A stretch of 32,988 bases of DNA. It comes from a virus. The stretch covers positions 1-32,988 of IMG/VR virus record IMGVR_UViG_3300036770_007938; one strand, 5' to 3'. The translations under genes were made by a program, and so were the position numbers. The notes under the pieces were generated by a model. It was not told the origin of the DNA, ran no database searches, and saw only the letters and a program-made list of their open reading frames with translations. Shown here one piece after another: positions 8,125 to 16,408 of this stretch; the first letter of the stretch is position 1; each line of letters begins with the position of its first letter.

Positions 8125-9123
8125 ATGGCATCTTTAGCAGAAATCCGCGCTCGACTCCAAGCCGCAGAGTCCAACAAAGGCGGTCAATCCACGGGCGGCG
8201 ACAACGCGATTTACCCACACTGGAACATGGACGAAGGACACTCAGCAGTGCTGCGTTTCCTGCCAGACGGTGACGGAAAAAATACATTCTTCTGGGCCGA
8301 ACGCGCCATGATCAAACTGCCATTCGCAGGTGTCAAGGGCGAAATGGACTCCAAACAGGTGCAGGTACAAGTGCCCTGCGTAGAGATGTGGGGCGAAGCC
8401 TGCCCGATCCTGGCCGAAGTGCGTACCTGGTTCAAAGACAAGAGTCTTGAGGATATGGGTCGCAAATACTGGAAGAAGCGCTCCTACATCATGCAGGGTT
8501 TCGTGCGCGAGAATCCACTGGCCGATGACAAGACTCCAGAAAACCCCATCCGGCGCTTCATCATCGGTCCCCAGATCTTCACCCTGATCAAGTCCGCTCT
8601 CATGGATCCTGAACTGGAAGAACTGCCAACCGATCTCATGCGTGGTCTGGACTTCCGCATCACCAAGACTTCCAAGGGCGGCTATGCTGATTACAGCACT
8701 TCCAAATGGAGCCGCAAGGAAACAGCCTTGACCGAAGCCGAACAAGCGGCCCTGGCACAACATGGGCTGTTTACCTTGAACGAGTTCCTGCCCAAGAAGC
8801 CCACCGAAGTGGAACTGCGTGTGATGAAAGAGATGTTTGAGGCTTCGGTAGACGGACAATCCTATGATCCCGATCGTTGGGGTCAATACTTTCGACCGGC
8901 CGGCGTAGCGGCTCCATCTGCTTCATCTTCATCGGCGCCCGTTGTAGATGAGGAGGCAGCACCGGTGTCGGTCACCCCTGTAGCAAAAGCGGCGCCTGCT
9001 GTGAGCAGTTTTGACGAGGACGATGCTCCGGTAGCCACAGCGCCTGTAGCTAAACCTGCTGCCGGTAGTCAGAATGCGCAAGACATCCTGGCCATGATCC
9101 GCGCACGTCAGAACAAGTCTTAA
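8125..9123 (+). CDS. Single-strand DNA-binding protein (T4 gp32-like)
   Basis: 332 aa. The basic N-terminus (SLAEIRARLQAAES) is the cooperativity-type segment. The OB-fold core begins near YPHWNMDEGHSAVLRFLP and contains GVKGEMDSKQVQVQVPC, KYWKKRSYIMQGFV and GLDFRITKTSKGGYADY. The tail after ~260 is Ala/Pro/acidic and ends in DILAMIRARQ, matching the gp32 acidic protein-interaction tail. T4 gp32 binds zinc through one His and three Cys; here only Cys85 and Cys93 are seen in that region, so the zinc site may be altered. It coats single-stranded DNA for replication and UvsX-mediated recombination. It has its own early promoter, structured leader and Shine-Dalgarno (AGGA, 8111). Confidence 0.9.
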   Translation: MASLAEIRARLQAAESNKGGQSTGGDNAIYPHWNMDEGHSAVLRFLPDGDGKNTFFWAERAMIKLPFAGVKGEMDSKQVQVQVPCVEMWGEACPILAEVRTWFKDKSLEDMGRKYWKKRSYIMQGFVRENPLADDKTPENPIRRFIIGPQIFTLIKSALMDPELEELPTDLMRGLDFRITKTSKGGYADYSTSKWSRKETALTEAEQAALAQHGLFTLNEFLPKKPTEVELRVMKEMFEASVDGQSYDPDRWGQYFRPAGVAAPSASSSSAPVVDEEAAPVSVTPVAKAAPAVSSFDEDDAPVATAPVAKPAAGSQNAQDILAMIRARQNKS

Positions 9124-9137
9124 TTTTGAACTGCAAA

Positions 9138-9162
9138 GTCAACCCCTTCAAAAGGGGTTGAC
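9138..9162 (+). promoter_or_regulatory. Strong hairpin between gp32 and radical SAM gene
   Basis: GTCAACCCCTT (9138-9148) and AAGGGGTTGAC (9152-9162) form a perfect 11-bp stem with a 3-nt loop. No U-tract follows (CAAAACAAATG), so it is not a standard terminator. The AGGGG in the 3' arm is the only Shine-Dalgarno-like sequence before ATG 9171, so the stem could hide the ribosome site. Confidence 0.6.
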
Positions 9163-9170
9163 CAAAACAA

Positions 9171-10766
9171 ATGTCGCAGCTCGTGTCTATACATTCTTTG
9201 GATCTAGCGAAGTATCTAGAGTCTACCTTCGACTTCAAAACAGTTGGCGTTATAGATCTAGATTGGTTGAAATCTCAACCTCGAAAAACTTTGGTCGGGC
9301 TGTTAAAAAGCTGGTACAAAGAATCGTTTGATTCCAACGAAAGAATAGTGTTATTCAGTCGAGCCTCGATTTCAAGGGATCTTCTTAATCACCTGCAAAA
9401 ATGTGTCTGGCAAATAGATATTTCTAATTTTTTTATTTTGCTTTGCGCACCAAAAATTGACCATGAAGAGTTGGAATTGGCTAGATCTCTTCACAGCAGA
9501 GATAATCAAATTTTTTCGAATCTGGACATAAATTTCATCGACGAAGCTCAACCGTGTGATGTCAATGAGCTATTGAATTTACCAGAGTCTTTTTGTTATA
9601 GTCCATGGGCTCATCTTGAAATATCTTCCATTGGGGAATTCCGACCCTGCTGTGTATACAAAGAAGCGATCCGTAAGCCCGATGGTCAACCGTACAATAT
9701 AAATCAAGATACCATAGCAGATGTTTACACCAGTCAGTATCTGATTGATCTCCGAACACAATTTGTGAATGGTGAGAGGCCCGATGGTTGCACGAGCTGC
9801 TGGTACAAAGAGCAAACACACGGCGAGTCCAATCGCACCTGGTTTACCGATCATATTTCGTCGCACTTGGATTTGTTAGAAATTGAAAATGCCGAATTGA
9901 TTGATAACTTGATAAGTCTTGACATCAAGATGGGCAATCTTTGCAATTTCAAATGTCGCATATGCAATCCTTTTTCCAGTTCTCGTATCGCCGAAGAAAT
10001 GACAAAATATCGGCAGAAAACCATCGATTTAAAATCTTTAAATGCCAAAGGAAAATGGTCTGGCGATCATAAAATATGGCAGTCCTTTGAACTGTTAGCT
10101 CCTAATCTGGTAAACATAGATTTTTTCGGCGGTGAACCTTTTTTGATCAAGCAGCATGAATCTTTCATTGATTTTTTAATAGAGCGTAATTTTTCAAATA
10201 AAGTAAGACTGCACTACAATACCAATGGTTCTGTTTATCCTGAAAAATTATTTGCGAAATGGCAACAATTCCGAGAGATAGATATCGCCTTCAGCATAGA
10301 TAATATTGAAGATAGATTCCAATTAGAAAGGGGAGGTTCATGGAAAGAAATTGATAACAATCTAGATCGTTTTATCAGTCACAAACTGCCTAACATGATC
10401 TTGAGTGTTTTCACCACAGTCAATGTTCAAAACGTATTCTATCTCGGAGAACTGTTGCATTGGTTTGAAACCAAAAATCTAAATCGTCTTGTTTTCAACC
10501 TGCTGCAAACACCGGAGTTTATGAGCATAACCAGCATGAACACAGAATTGACCAAATTGGTCATTGATAAACTGAATCAAATTGACAAAAACAAATTGAT
10601 CAAGTATAATATAGTTCCAATCATTGAAATGCTAGAAAAAAATATTGGATCAAACAATCGTAACGTTGAGTTGGCAAATTTCATGAAGGAACTGGATACC
10701 ATAAGACATGAAGATTTATCTAAGACTCATCCCCAGATAGCTCAAATTATTTACAAAGGAAAGTAG
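9171..10766 (+). CDS. Radical SAM enzyme with N-terminal twitch/SPASM-like cysteine domain
   Basis: 531 aa. Radical SAM motif CxxxCxxC is Cys258-Cys262-Cys265 (CNFKCRIC), binding the 4Fe-4S cluster that cleaves SAM; GGEP near residue 320 is the SAM amino-group loop. Before the core lies an auxiliary cysteine set: Cys142, Cys160/161, and Cys207-x2-Cys210, with the pattern SPWAHLEISSIGEFRPCC resembling SPASM/twitch domains that hold a second cluster. Residues 1-130 are an extra alpha/beta domain I do not recognise. Such enzymes modify peptides or small molecules; the substrate is unknown. The gene is clearly AT-richer than gp32 and uvsX on either side, suggesting separate origin. It ends 2 nt before the uvsX ATG. 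Confidence 0.8.
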   Translation: MSQLVSIHSLDLAKYLESTFDFKTVGVIDLDWLKSQPRKTLVGLLKSWYKESFDSNERIVLFSRASISRDLLNHLQKCVWQIDISNFFILLCAPKIDHEELELARSLHSRDNQIFSNLDINFIDEAQPCDVNELLNLPESFCYSPWAHLEISSIGEFRPCCVYKEAIRKPDGQPYNINQDTIADVYTSQYLIDLRTQFVNGERPDGCTSCWYKEQTHGESNRTWFTDHISSHLDLLEIENAELIDNLISLDIKMGNLCNFKCRICNPFSSSRIAEEMTKYRQKTIDLKSLNAKGKWSGDHKIWQSFELLAPNLVNIDFFGGEPFLIKQHESFIDFLIERNFSNKVRLHYNTNGSVYPEKLFAKWQQFREIDIAFSIDNIEDRFQLERGGSWKEIDNNLDRFISHKLPNMILSVFTTVNVQNVFYLGELLHWFETKNLNRLVFNLLQTPEFMSITSMNTELTKLVIDKLNQIDKNKLIKYNIVPIIEMLEKNIGSNNRNVELANFMKELDTIRHEDLSKTHPQIAQIIYKGK

Positions 10767-10768
10767 AT

Positions 10769-11830
10769 ATGGCAAAACCCTTTGATGTTTCAAAGTTTAG
10801 AAAAGAAATCACCAAATCAATCGATGGATTGAGCATCGGATTCAACGATCCCACAGACTGGATCAGTACCGGAAACTATGCTCTCAACTATTTAATCTCG
10901 GGAGACTTCAACCGAGGCATTCCATTAGGCAAGGTCACTGTGTTCGCCGGTGAAAGTGGCGCAGGCAAGAGCTACATCTGCTCAGGTAATATCGTGCGAC
11001 ATGCCCAGGAACAGGGCATCTTTGTGGTGTTGATCGACACAGAGAATGCGCTGGATGAGACCTGGTTGCATGCCCTGGGCGTATCGACAGATGAAAGCAA
11101 GCTTTTGAAACTGAGCATGGCCATGGTAGACGATGTGGCCAAGACCATCTCCACATTCATGGCAGACTACAAGAGCCTGCCGGACGGTGAGCGTCCCAAG
11201 GTGTTGTTTGTGATCGATTCGGTGGGCATGCTGCTTACACCCACTGATGTGAACCAGTTTGAAGCCGGCGACATGAAAGGTGACCTGGGTCGCAAGGCCA
11301 AGAGCCTCACGGCCTTGGTTCGTAACTGTGTTAACATGTTTGGTGCCTACGGTGTGGGCATGGTGTGTACAAACCATACCTATGCCAGTCAGGACATGTT
11401 CGATCCTGATGACAAGATCTCGGGTGGACAAGGCTTCATCTATGCTTCATCAATCGTGGTGGCCATGAAGAAGTTGAAATTAAAAGAAGACGAGGACGGC
11501 AACAAGATCTCGGACGTCATGGGCATCAGGTCGGCCTGCAAGGTCATGAAAACACGCTATGCCAAACCGTTTGAAGGTGTGCAGGTCAAGATCCCGTATT
11601 CTACGGGCATGAGTCCCTACAGCGGCCTGGTGGATCTAGCCGAGAAAAAAGGTCTTTTGAAAAAGGATGGCAACCGTCTGGCATTTACCACTTCGGATGG
11701 CGAGATCATCAAACAGTTTCGCAAGGCTTGGGAAACCAACGAAGCAGGGTGTCTGGATCGGGTGATGGCAGACTTCCAAAAACAAGCGGTAGAGGTAAGT
11801 ACAGCCGAAGTCTCATCCGAGGAGGAATAA
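10769..11830 (+). CDS. uvsX: UvsX RecA-like recombinase
   Basis: 353 aa, close to T4 UvsX (391). Walker A GESGAGKS (61-68), the strand FVVLIDTENALD with the catalytic-type Glu, Walker B VLFVIDSVGML, the DNA-binding loop regions GDMKGDLGRKAKSLT and DPDDKISGGQGFIYASS, and an acidic C-terminal tail. It forms filaments on single-stranded DNA displaced from gp32, aided by UvsY, and drives strand invasion for recombination-dependent replication. The start is supported by Shine-Dalgarno AAAGGAAAG just upstream. It directly follows the radical SAM gene, so it is probably on the same transcript. Confidence 0.95.
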   Translation: MAKPFDVSKFRKEITKSIDGLSIGFNDPTDWISTGNYALNYLISGDFNRGIPLGKVTVFAGESGAGKSYICSGNIVRHAQEQGIFVVLIDTENALDETWLHALGVSTDESKLLKLSMAMVDDVAKTISTFMADYKSLPDGERPKVLFVIDSVGMLLTPTDVNQFEAGDMKGDLGRKAKSLTALVRNCVNMFGAYGVGMVCTNHTYASQDMFDPDDKISGGQGFIYASSIVVAMKKLKLKEDEDGNKISDVMGIRSACKVMKTRYAKPFEGVQVKIPYSTGMSPYSGLVDLAEKKGLLKKDGNRLAFTTSDGEIIKQFRKAWETNEAGCLDRVMADFQKQAVEVSTAEVSSEEE

Positions 11831-11832
11831 AG

Positions 11833-12072
11833 ATGTCTGTTGATGTGGCCTATGATATATGGACCGAGTTACGTAGGTTTTTGAGCACGCCAGATCGAGC
11901 CGAGGCTGCTGATTTGTTAGTGAATGTCTTGATTGATAATGATTACAATGCCGAGGACATACGTTCCGCGTTCAAAGGCGATGCAGATGTGAAGCGAGCC
12001 TTGCAGAGTTATCTCGACGATGTTGAAGAAGATGACACCGAAGATGAATTTGAAGATCTTGAAGACGATTGA
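11833..12072 (+). CDS. Small acidic hypothetical protein downstream of uvsX
   Basis: 79 aa from ATG 11833, chosen because a strong Shine-Dalgarno GAGGAGGAAT lies directly upstream; a longer frame from 11728 would overlap uvsX. The N-terminal ~55 residues look helical (AYDIWTELRRFLSTPDRAEA, then LLVNVLIDNDYNAEDIRSAF) and the last ~20 are nearly all Asp/Glu. There is no known catalytic motif. The acidic tail could mimic DNA or contact UvsX or gp32, but that is speculation. The stop is followed 5 nt later by the second radical SAM gene. Confidence 0.65.
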   Translation: MSVDVAYDIWTELRRFLSTPDRAEAADLLVNVLIDNDYNAEDIRSAFKGDADVKRALQSYLDDVEEDDTEDEFEDLEDD

Positions 12073-12077
12073 AGTCA

Positions 12078-13346
12078 ATGGCTGATCAGAAGTTTTTTCC
12101 GATCAAACAAGGTGTGGCATGTCAATTGAAATGGACCTGGAATACCCTAAGATTAGCCGAAGCATCGTCGGCGGTATGCCATAGAGTTGCACCTGTCAAG
12201 CTGACTACTGAAAATTTTAATGATATCCATAATCATCCTACATGGGTACAGCATCGGGAATTACAAATGCAAGGTGTTTTCCCACAGCAAGGTTGCCAAT
12301 ACTGTGAACAAATCGAAAAAGCAGGAGGAGTCAGTGACAGGATCTTGCATCTGCAGGAACCAGACATGTATCCTGCAGAACTCGATGTAGATTCATTGGC
12401 TACCCATGTGACACCCCGCATATTAGAAGTTTTTATCAACAACCGATGCAATCTTGCCTGCATTTATTGCGATGAGTCAAACAGCACAAGGATTCTCAAA
12501 GAAAACACAAAGTTTGGATATGCTATCACAGGTATCAAAGACTCATCGCGCATGATTCCCAAACTTGAATTTGAAACAAATTATCAAGAATTGCTTGACA
12601 AATTTTTTGATTATCTCGATTCGAAGTATAACCAACTTCGAAAACTAAATGTGCTTGGCGGAGAACCATTCTATCAAAAAGAATTCTTTCGACTGGTAGA
12701 TTTTATTGCGTCAAAAAAAAATCCTGATCTAGAGTTTACTGTGGTGAGCAATCTCATGGTGTCAAGGTCGGTGCTTGAGGATTTTGTTGAAAAAATGAAA
12801 TGGTTACTGGCAAGAAAACACATCAAACGTCTGGATATCACTGCCAGTATCGATTGTCTAGGACCTGAACAGGAATATGTTAGGTATGGTATTGATTTGC
12901 AAAGATGGACTGATAATTTTGAATTCTTAGCTCAACACAAATGGATTTACATTAAAATAAACAATGTGATCACATCATTGACCTTGCGCACCCTGCCAGA
13001 TCTACTGACTTATATAAATGGCGTTAGAAAACACAGATCCATATTTCACGCTTTTGGATTAGTGGATGGCAGACCTCATTTACATCCTGAAATTTTTGGT
13101 CAAGGATATTTTAATGAATACCTTGATCATACAATCTCTCTCATGTCCAGATCTGACCGGTGGGAACAAACAAGTATTGCATATATGCAAGGAATCAAAT
13201 CCAGATTGAACCACGGTCATGAGAATCTGACAGAACAACGAAATCTCAAATTATACCTAGATGAGATAGATAGACGCAGAAAAACAGATTGGAAATCTAC
13301 CTTTAGATGGCTCGACAGTTATTTTAGGCAATGCAATGTGGTATAG
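12078..13346 (+). CDS. Second radical SAM enzyme with N-terminal auxiliary cysteine domain
   Basis: 422 aa from ATG 12078; an upstream TTG at 12069 is possible but weaker. The radical SAM motif is Cys124-x3-Cys128-x2-Cys131 (CNLACIYC), with GGEPF at 194-198. An auxiliary set Cys15, Cys34, Cys73-x2-Cys76 precedes the core, with nearly the same spacing as in the enzyme at 9171 (142/160/207/210), so the two share an architecture. The sequence is again AT-rich against its neighbours. It overlaps the next gene by 11 bases, so it is embedded in the recombination operon. Phage proteins of this type are often described as twitch-domain radical SAM proteins; the substrate is unknown. Confidence 0.8.
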   Translation: MADQKFFPIKQGVACQLKWTWNTLRLAEASSAVCHRVAPVKLTTENFNDIHNHPTWVQHRELQMQGVFPQQGCQYCEQIEKAGGVSDRILHLQEPDMYPAELDVDSLATHVTPRILEVFINNRCNLACIYCDESNSTRILKENTKFGYAITGIKDSSRMIPKLEFETNYQELLDKFFDYLDSKYNQLRKLNVLGGEPFYQKEFFRLVDFIASKKNPDLEFTVVSNLMVSRSVLEDFVEKMKWLLARKHIKRLDITASIDCLGPEQEYVRYGIDLQRWTDNFEFLAQHKWIYIKINNVITSLTLRTLPDLLTYINGVRKHRSIFHAFGLVDGRPHLHPEIFGQGYFNEYLDHTISLMSRSDRWEQTSIAYMQGIKSRLNHGHENLTEQRNLKLYLDEIDRRRKTDWKSTFRWLDSYFRQCNVV

Positions 13347-13788
13347 TCGTGTGACTGCCAATCTTGGCGCTATTCCAGACTTCATCGCGCACTATGAGCG
13401 CGAACTCGAGGAAGCCAAAAAGGAATGTCGCATCGGCGGCCTGGTAGAACGCAACATCAAGGACCTTCCAGGCGTCACCGAACACCGATTCAACCAACTG
13501 CAAGAAATCGAAGCCATCCTTAACTATCTCAACATACAGTTGAGAAAGATACGTCGCAGGCATTTCCAAAAATATCTTGAAGCCTATGCCAGAAGTCTTA
13601 CCAGTAGAGATGCAGAAAAATATGTAGATGGCGAGGATGAGGTCATAGATTTTGAAACCATCATCAACGAAGTGGCATTTTTGCGCAATCGCTGGTTGGG
13701 AATCATGAAAGGCCTGGATTCGAAATCCTGGATGAGCGGACACATCGTGAGATTGCGCACGGCAGGCATGGAAGACATACAGGTATGA
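13336..13788 (+). CDS. Possible UvsY-like recombination mediator
   Basis: 150 aa, mostly alpha-helical, rich in Glu, Arg and Lys, with no enzyme motif. The C-terminal part VIDFETIINEVAFLRNRW-LGIMKGLDSKSW-HIVRLRTAG resembles the end of T4 UvsY (hydrophobic pattern, W-GI, a lone S-R/K pair, HI--R), and the basic NIQLRKIRRRHFQKYLEAY corresponds to the T4 DNA-binding segment KARLDYY. T4 UvsY (137 aa) loads UvsX onto gp32-coated DNA. The position three genes after uvsX fits. The similarity is read by eye and remote, so the call is tentative. The gene overlaps both neighbours (11 nt, and ATGA). Confidence 0.5.
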   Translation: MWYSRVTANLGAIPDFIAHYERELEEAKKECRIGGLVERNIKDLPGVTEHRFNQLQEIEAILNYLNIQLRKIRRRHFQKYLEAYARSLTSRDAEKYVDGEDEVIDFETIINEVAFLRNRWLGIMKGLDSKSWMSGHIVRLRTAGMEDIQV

Positions 13789-14543
13789 TCAGATTTGGTT
13801 CGCCCCAAGCCAGCCATGCACACAGTTTAGGCACTCTGGAAACTCTCTATCAGTTCGACGACTTCATGCAGAGCATCGAACATGTGATCGATATGGGATG
13901 CGGCACAGGGCTAGACATGCTGTGGTGGGCTACCAGAACCACACGAGATGCCAATCCACGTCCCTTGAACATCAGATGCATGGGCATTGATCTGCATGAG
14001 TCCTGTGCAAGCACCAGCCAACACAAATACGTCAGTTATCTGTCGCAGGATTTCGAAGAACCTATCCGGGCCCATAAACGTCGCTTTGATGTGATCTGGT
14101 GTCACGATGCATTCCAATACGTGCAGGATCCTTTTCGTACCCTGCGGCAATGGAGAGACATAGCCACTGCTGGCGCCATGTTGGTAATCACTGTTCCACA
14201 GACTACCAGTCTCTATCTCAACCGCGAACAGTTTGAACAGGCTGATGGTTGCTACTGGCATTGGACCTTGGTCAATCTCATCCACGTGTTGGCAGTATCA
14301 GGATGGGATTGTGCATCGGGGTTCTTCCAGAAACTCACAGGAGATCCTTGGATCACAGCCATCGTTTATAGGAGCGATCAAGAACCGGTAGACCCGCGAC
14401 AGACCCGTTGGTATGATCTGTGTGATAGGAATTTGTTGCCTGACAGCGCAGCGAAATGTATCCAACGACACGGTTATCTGCGCCAGCAGGATCTGGTGTT
14501 GCCTTGGATAGATAAAAGTATCACCTGGCACGGACATCCTTGA
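13785..14543 (+). CDS. Class I SAM-dependent methyltransferase
   Basis: 252 aa. Motif I VIDMGCGTGLDML (about 34-46), acidic strand MGIDLHESC, then FDVIWCHDAFQYVQDPFRTLRQW and the strand GAMLVITVPQ, as in Methyltransf_11/25 enzymes. There is no NPPY. The N-terminal RFGSPQASHAHSLGTLETL resembles the lead-in of phage glycan-locus methyltransferases. It starts in an ATGA overlap with the UvsY-like gene, so the glycan island begins on the same transcript as the recombination genes. The substrate is probably a sugar or small molecule. Confidence 0.75.
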   Translation: MIRFGSPQASHAHSLGTLETLYQFDDFMQSIEHVIDMGCGTGLDMLWWATRTTRDANPRPLNIRCMGIDLHESCASTSQHKYVSYLSQDFEEPIRAHKRRFDVIWCHDAFQYVQDPFRTLRQWRDIATAGAMLVITVPQTTSLYLNREQFEQADGCYWHWTLVNLIHVLAVSGWDCASGFFQKLTGDPWITAIVYRSDQEPVDPRQTRWYDLCDRNLLPDSAAKCIQRHGYLRQQDLVLPWIDKSITWHGHP

Positions 14544-14570
14544 TACATAACAGTATCAAGGAGGCAGTGC

Positions 14571-15548
14571 ATGAAAAAAACAGCATTCGTAACTGGAATG
14601 ACCGGTCAAGACGGACCATATCTGGCCCGATTCTTGCTGGAGCGCGATTACCACGTGTATGGGCTGGTCAAACGCTACAGCAATCCCAATCTGGACAACC
14701 TGCGTTGGCTAGGCATCGAAGACAAAGTCGAGCTTATCACCGGGGATCTCACAGATGAAAACTCCATGAATCACATCATCCGCAGCCTCCGGCCCCAAGA
14801 GTGCTACAATCTCGCCGCACAAAGTTTCGTGGGCATCAGTTGGGACATGAACAAGCTCACCACCGAAGTCAACGCCATGGGCCCTTTGAACCTCCTGAAT
14901 GCGATCAGGACACACAGCCCGTCTACCAAATTTTACCAGGCCAGCACCAGCGAAATGTTTGGCAACAGCACAGGAGAGACCCGTCAAGGCATGACAACTC
15001 CATTCCGACCTCGCAGTCCTTATGGTGTGAGCAAGTTATACGCACACTGGATCACTGTGAATTTCCGAGAAAGTTACAGCCTCTATGCCTGTTCTGGAGT
15101 GCTGTTCAATCACGAATCACCCCTGCGTGGCCGCGAATTTGTCACTCGCAAGATCACCGATGGAGTAGCACGCATCCGGCTGGGATTACAAGACAAGATC
15201 ACTCTGGGCAATCTTGACGCACAACGCGACTGGGGCTTTGCTGGAGATTTCGTTGAGGCCATGTGGATGATGCTGCAACAGCCGGAACCGCGTGACTATG
15301 TGCTGGGCACTGGTGTGCAACACAGCATTCGCGACGTGTGCGATATAGCCTTCCGTCATGCGGGCATCGAAGATTGGCAGCATCTGGTTGGATCCGATCC
15401 TAGATACAAGCGACCAGCCGAATTACATGCTCTACGCGCCGATACCGATGAGATACGAGACATGTTGGGATGGCAACCACGCACATCTTTCGAGACCATG
15501 ATCCGGGACATGGTAGACGCGGATCTGGCCCGACTACAGCCCCGGTAA
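14571..15548 (+). CDS. gmd: GDP-mannose 4,6-dehydratase
   Basis: 325 aa. The extended SDR signature is complete: NADP-binding TGMTGQDGPYLA (about 8-19), the STSEMFG motif with catalytic Thr/Ser and Glu, and YxxxK as Tyr151/Lys155 (YGVSK). Family-specific FNHESPLRGREFVTRKI and the late NLDAQRDWGFAGDFVEAMW are diagnostic of GDP-mannose dehydratase. The product would be GDP-4-keto-6-deoxymannose, precursor of fucose, rhamnose, perosamine and related sugars; no reductase or aminotransferase is visible in this window, so the next step may use host enzymes. A strong Shine-Dalgarno AAGGAGG precedes the ATG. It overlaps the convergent minus-strand gene by 15 bp. Confidence 0.93.
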   Translation: MKKTAFVTGMTGQDGPYLARFLLERDYHVYGLVKRYSNPNLDNLRWLGIEDKVELITGDLTDENSMNHIIRSLRPQECYNLAAQSFVGISWDMNKLTTEVNAMGPLNLLNAIRTHSPSTKFYQASTSEMFGNSTGETRQGMTTPFRPRSPYGVSKLYAHWITVNFRESYSLYACSGVLFNHESPLRGREFVTRKITDGVARIRLGLQDKITLGNLDAQRDWGFAGDFVEAMWMMLQQPEPRDYVLGTGVQHSIRDVCDIAFRHAGIEDWQHLVGSDPRYKRPAELHALRADTDEIRDMLGWQPRTSFETMIRDMVDADLARLQPR

Positions 15549-16370
15549 CAATCTTTCTATAGGCCAACCAGTGGCGATCTCTTCTGGTCGCCACTCGGTG
15601 TGGCACAACTGTATCAACCAGGTGCCACGATCGGGCATGGCCGGTGATTCTATATCGGCCAAATCAAGATTGGCCACTGGTGCTGCTAGGCTAGATGCAT
15701 CAACGAAAGCAGGCACACCTTGCAGGATGGATTGGATACCCGGACTACTGTTGTGATTGATCACGGCCCAGGCCCCTTCCATGCCACGCTCTAGATCAAA
15801 ACTGTCATAACTGCCTGGAATGGATAGAGGCAGATCGACGTCGAAGCCTGCCATCTCTGGTACCCTCTGTCTAGGGTGCGATCTCAGCACCAAGGGCCGT
15901 TGCGTATACATCCTTACACGATCTCTGAGATTGATCAACCATCCAGTGATGTCTGGCTGTGCCTGCCATTGCAGGCTGTCAGTGCGTTGGGCGCATACCA
16001 CGATGTGATCTCCCGATTGGCGCCATGGCTGCGCCTGGATACCTAACTTGCGTGGCCTATCTAGATCGAGGCCGTGCCCGTGATAGGCATAGGAACCGGT
16101 GCCGTTGACAGCCATCTTCCAGGTGCGACCTCTGTCCAGCATGCCCACCTCCAGCACTATCACAGGGCGGCCCCGGGCGCGGAAATGCTGCCAGATCTCA
16201 AAGTTAGGCTTCATCCTGCCAGCCCAGACCACGCTCCAGATCACTGCTACATCAGCATCCAGATGGTGCGAACGATGTGAGAAGCCCAAGGCATCAAGCC
16301 CTTGCCTGAATGCGGCAAATATTGGTACGCTGTTTTTAGCGCCGAAGTTATCAAATATGCCAAATTTCAT
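15534..16370 (-). CDS. Capsule-transferase-like protein (paralogue A)
   Basis: 278 aa. The C-terminal half has a GT-B-like pattern of capsule polysaccharide synthesis proteins: RPLVLRSHPRQ, then WAVINHNSSPGIQSILQGVPAFV, then DLADIESPAMPDRGTWL and a closing E-x-A-x-G segment. The same blocks recur in four other proteins of this window (17233, 20664, 21611, 22603). The N-terminal half starts MKFGIFDNFGAKNSVPIF and includes VIVLEVGMLDRG. RxHP and the NSS/GVP loop are typical of nucleotide-sugar binding in KDO/capsule transferases. It is a lone minus-strand gene whose end overlaps gmd. Activity inferred; the donor sugar is unknown. Confidence 0.65.
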   Translation of the reverse strand: MKFGIFDNFGAKNSVPIFAAFRQGLDALGFSHRSHHLDADVAVIWSVVWAGRMKPNFEIWQHFRARGRPVIVLEVGMLDRGRTWKMAVNGTGSYAYHGHGLDLDRPRKLGIQAQPWRQSGDHIVVCAQRTDSLQWQAQPDITGWLINLRDRVRMYTQRPLVLRSHPRQRVPEMAGFDVDLPLSIPGSYDSFDLERGMEGAWAVINHNSSPGIQSILQGVPAFVDASSLAAPVANLDLADIESPAMPDRGTWLIQLCHTEWRPEEIATGWPIERLLPGL

Positions 16371-16373
16371 AGG

Positions 16374-16381
16374 AGTAAATA
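16374..16381 (+). promoter_or_regulatory. Possible late promoter box (AGTAAATA)
   Basis: AGTAAATA lies between the divergent genes at 16370 and 16409, 27 nt before ATG 16409, with a Shine-Dalgarno AAGGA at 16399. It matches TATAAATA at 6 of 8 positions. Weak. Confidence 0.3.
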
Positions 16382-16408
16382 GGTCATACAGTAATTATAA
16401 GGATCAGC

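Noticed and set aside
9138-9162. Hairpin considered as a rho-independent terminator after gp32
   Set aside because: No T-tract follows on either strand; the downstream gene starts 8 nt later.
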